In this document: piece by piece, positions 38,996-41,303 of the stretch
How the letters are laid out: each line of letters starts with the position of its first letter
Numbering within the stretch: position 1 is the stretch's first letter
From: Akkermansiaceae bacterium UBA6138
Lineage (GTDB): Bacteria > Verrucomicrobiota > Verrucomicrobiia > Verrucomicrobiales > DEV007
DNA length: 41,303 bases
Direction: 5' to 3'
NCBI GenBank assembly: GCA_002422425.1
Contig: DIVG01000015.1
Coordinates: 986 to 42,288, forward strand
Position numbers and translations under genes: made by a program
Notes under the pieces: generated by a model
Told to the model about the DNA's origin: nothing
Seen by the model: only the letters and a program-made list of their open reading frames with translations
Databases searched by the model: none

Positions 38996-41303
38996 ATGAC
39001 TGCGAACCTTTTTCCGGCCTCCTCCTTATCACTCTTGCTCGTCTTTCACTGCCTCGCAATCCTGCCGCTCACGGCGCAGGAGACCGGGGGGAAATCGAGT
39101 CTCACCTTCGACCGCTACCCTTACCACTTCACCGATGAAAATCCGCTGAAGCCCGACTCGGCAGTGCTGCTCCAGTTCAATATCCCGGTGAACCCGGACG
39201 CGGTCGAGGGAGGCATCCGTCTCTACGACCAGCCGAACGAGCGCTTTGCCGCTGTCGTGGCGACGCGGCCGACACCTGGGCAAATCGAAGAATACCGCCG
39301 GTCCGTCCCCGACGATCTCGTCCTGGAACAATATGTTCTGATCAGGCCCGCCGCCGCCCTGCCGCTCGGCGGCACCTGGTTCATCAATGCCGGCCCCGGC
39401 CTCTCCAGTGCTGACGGCAGTCACGAGATCATTGAGGGACGGCTTGATTATCTCGGCGACCTCATGCCCTTCGAGATCGGTGAAGTGATCGCGGCGAACA
39501 GCTACGACTCGAGTCTCCAGCTCGTTATCCAGCATAACAAAAGTGCGCTCGAGGCCTCGTTCACGCCCGAGCGCCTTGCGGAGTTTGTCACCGTCTCGCC
39601 GCAGCCCGAGGGGATGGAGATCCTCGCCAACCCCTACCGCATCGTGATCAACGGCAAATTTGATTACGGGATCGACTACCTCGTGAGCGTGCGCGACGGC
39701 ATCCTCGCGAACGACACGACCCGGCTCGACCAGGTTGTGGAGGAAAAAGTGACCTTCATGCCGAACCCCGGCTTCATCACTTACCCGACTTTTTCCACGA
39801 CCCAGAACTCGAGCGGGCACCGCAAGTTCGAGATCCGCACCGGCAATCTCACCGGCCTGCGCACCCGCGTGAAGCACCTCGCGGGGAATGATCTCATCAC
39901 CGCCCTGCGCGATTACAGCGACAAGTATCAAGGCTGGGGCGAGAAGCAGTCGCTCACCTTCGAGGCGATTCCCGGGAAGACGATTTACGACGAGTTCCGC
40001 GACGCCATCGCCGAGCTCGATAAAACTGAGACCGTTACCCTGACCTGGGACGAGATAACCAAAGGCGCCGTGACCGGTGCCTATTACCTCTGCAGCGAGG
40101 GTGACTCCTCCACCCGCGATGATCTCGCCGTCGGGGCGCAGTCGCTCATCCAGCTCACCGACCTCGGCCTCGCCTGGAAACAATCCGACGAGGGCACCGT
40201 CATCTACGGATTTTCCCTCAAGACCGGCACCCCGCTTCCCGGACTCACCGTGAAGCTCCTCGATGAAAAGGCCGCCGTCCTTGCCGAAGCCGTCACCGAC
40301 GAGAGCGGCACCCTGCGCCTCGGGGGCGAGCATTACCGCGGCAAGGAAGGGCGTCATTTCCTCGATGCCGCGCTCGGGGCGGATCGCCATGTCATCTCCT
40401 TTTACGAAGACCTCAACAGCGTCGGTCTCTGGAGCTTCGGCATCCCGCAGCGCTATGACAAGCTCCTCGACGGCGAGCGCCGCACCCTCATCTTCACCGA
40501 CCGCAACGTCTACCGCCCCGGCGACGAGGTGAAGGTAAAGTCCCTCTCGCGTTTCATCGATACGGACAAACTCCTCGGTGCCGGCACGGGCGCGGCGAAG
40601 TTCCGCGTCTTCGATGCCCGCCATCGCAAGCTCTTCGAGCGCGAAGTGACCTACGGCGACAACGGCAGCTTCGACGAGGCCTTCGCCCTCCCCGCCGAGG
40701 GGATGGGATGGCACTCCATCGAGGTCGATTTTAATCCCGCCCTCGCCGACGGGGAGCATCCCGACTGGCGTCTCATCTCGAACTACTCCTTCCAGGTCGA
40801 GGACTACCGCGTCAATACCTTCGAGGTCAAAATCGCTGCGGCCGACGAGTACGAGCAGGGCGCCGAACTCTCCATCCCCGTCAGTGCCAACTATTACATG
40901 GGCAAGCCGCTTTCCAAAGCCGAGCTCACCTGGATGGCCTACGTGCAGAATGAGTTCCCGCGTCCGCGCGGATTTGACGAGTTCGAGTTCGGCAACCGCA
41001 CCATCGATGAAGAGATTTTCAGCACCGAGGGCACCGTCGCCCTGACCTCGCAGGGCGAAGCGACCGCCGCCTTTACCCTGCCCGAGCAGACCATCAATCC
41101 CGGGCCGCGCGAAGTCAGTCTCACCGCCTCGGTCACCGACGCGAACCAGCAGACCATCTCGGGCTCGAAGCGCTTCACCGTCCACAGCTCGGACTTTTAC
41201 CTCGGACTCCGCCTTCCCGGGGGAGTCCATCGCGCCGGAGACACCGCGACCTTTTCCCTCGCCGCCGTGAACACCAAAGGCGAGGCCCACACCGCGCCGG
41301 TCG
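38996..41303 (+). CDS. Bacterial alpha-2-macroglobulin, N-terminal part
   Basis: An open plus-strand frame from 38996 (or an in-frame ATG at 38957) to the window edge, 769 codons visible. A signal peptide (ASSLSLLLVFHCLAILPLTA) is followed by beta-rich macroglobulin-like domains. Diagnostic is TDRNVYRPGDEVKVKSLSRF at about residue 501, the MG3-type motif of the family, with FALPAEGMGWHSIEVDF and NYSFQVEDYRVNTFEV after it. These large periplasmic proteins trap host or rival proteases. The bait region and thioester (CxEQ) lie beyond the window, so class cannot be decided. The start at 38996 gives a tidier signal peptide. Confidence 0.9.
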   Translation, partial: MTANLFPASSLSLLLVFHCLAILPLTAQETGGKSSLTFDRYPYHFTDENPLKPDSAVLLQFNIPVNPDAVEGGIRLYDQPNERFAAVVATRPTPGQIEEYRRSVPDDLVLEQYVLIRPAAALPLGGTWFINAGPGLSSADGSHEIIEGRLDYLGDLMPFEIGEVIAANSYDSSLQLVIQHNKSALEASFTPERLAEFVTVSPQPEGMEILANPYRIVINGKFDYGIDYLVSVRDGILANDTTRLDQVVEEKVTFMPNPGFITYPTFSTTQNSSGHRKFEIRTGNLTGLRTRVKHLAGNDLITALRDYSDKYQGWGEKQSLTFEAIPGKTIYDEFRDAIAELDKTETVTLTWDEITKGAVTGAYYLCSEGDSSTRDDLAVGAQSLIQLTDLGLAWKQSDEGTVIYGFSLKTGTPLPGLTVKLLDEKAAVLAEAVTDESGTLRLGGEHYRGKEGRHFLDAALGADRHVISFYEDLNSVGLWSFGIPQRYDKLLDGERRTLIFTDRNVYRPGDEVKVKSLSRFIDTDKLLGAGTGAAKFRVFDARHRKLFEREVTYGDNGSFDEAFALPAEGMGWHSIEVDFNPALADGEHPDWRLISNYSFQVEDYRVNTFEVKIAAADEYEQGAELSIPVSANYYMGKPLSKAELTWMAYVQNEFPRPRGFDEFEFGNRTIDEEIFSTEGTVALTSQGEATAAFTLPEQTINPGPREVSLTASVTDANQQTISGSKRFTVHSSDFYLGLRLPGGVHRAGDTATFSLAAVNTKGEAHTAPV

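Noticed and set aside
39029..41290. 753-codon open frame on the minus strand
   Set aside because: It is antisense to the alpha-2-macroglobulin gene, whose plus frame has a signal peptide and a family motif. Long antisense frames are expected in GC-rich DNA, and its composition (Gly/Glu/Val runs) is shadow-like.
1..41303. CRISPR arrays, rRNA or tRNA genes
   Set aside because: No regularly spaced direct repeats, tRNA cloverleaf or rRNA-like sequence was noticed on reading; no search could be run.

Overview
The window is GC-rich, densely coded bacterial chromosome. I place it in the Verrucomicrobiota/PVC group as an inference. The grounds are an SHD1-like C-terminus on a secreted thioredoxin-fold protein, a bacterial alpha-2-macroglobulin, and phage proteins that look like no well-known proteobacterial set. 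No rRNA, tRNA or CRISPR array was seen, so the taxonomy rests on gene content only.

Region 1 (1-14394, almost all minus strand) is an incomplete lambda-like prophage read right to left: gpW-like joining protein, lambda-family portal, a tail-terminator-like protein, small tail proteins, tape measure, then tail-tip or baseplate genes running off the left edge. Terminase, head protease and major capsid genes are not where they should be. Non-phage cassettes lie between the surviving structural genes, all on the phage strand: a HARE-HTH/GIY-YIG nuclease (11556-12344), an AbiEi-like/nucleotidyltransferase pair (8624-10602) and a VapBC pair (2747-3411).

Region 2 (14.4-20.6 kb) is an accessory island of toxin-antitoxin-like modules and mobile-element scars. 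It holds HigBA (14471-15058), a DUF3150-like pseudogene, a DUF6036 nucleotidyltransferase with a winged-helix partner (15973-17578), an orphan DUF433 antitoxin, an IS4-type transposase remnant next to an HTH-protein remnant, an AbiEi/AbiEii pair whose toxin has lost one catalytic Asp (18590-20136), and an IS3-type transposase tail. With the phage-embedded pair, three different nucleotidyltransferase/antitoxin modules lie within about 12 kb. Each has an inverted repeat over or just upstream of its first start codon.

Region 3 (20.6-27.0 kb) looks like ordinary chromosome: a LOG-family protein, a secreted metallophosphoesterase lacking its C-terminal metal-ligand motifs, RsuA, an RsmC-like methyltransferase, a dienelactone-hydrolase-like protein, and RlmI on the other strand.

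Region 4 (27.06-35.16 kb, minus strand) is an eleven-gene Mrp/Mnh-type cation/proton antiporter operon in the order E-F-G-MbhD-B-C-D-D-(two small membrane proteins)-D. There is no fused MrpA: its C-terminal parts are a free MbhD-like peptide and an MbhE-like segment at the N-terminus of MrpB, and three MrpD-like subunits are present. Subunits C and D1 carry His-containing extramembrane loops.

Region 5 (35.26 kb to the right edge, plus strand) is an envelope cluster: a secreted cysteine-less thioredoxin-fold/SHD1-like protein, an HtrA/Deg protease, a GNAT/FemAB-like acyltransferase and a large alpha-2-macroglobulin cut by the window end.
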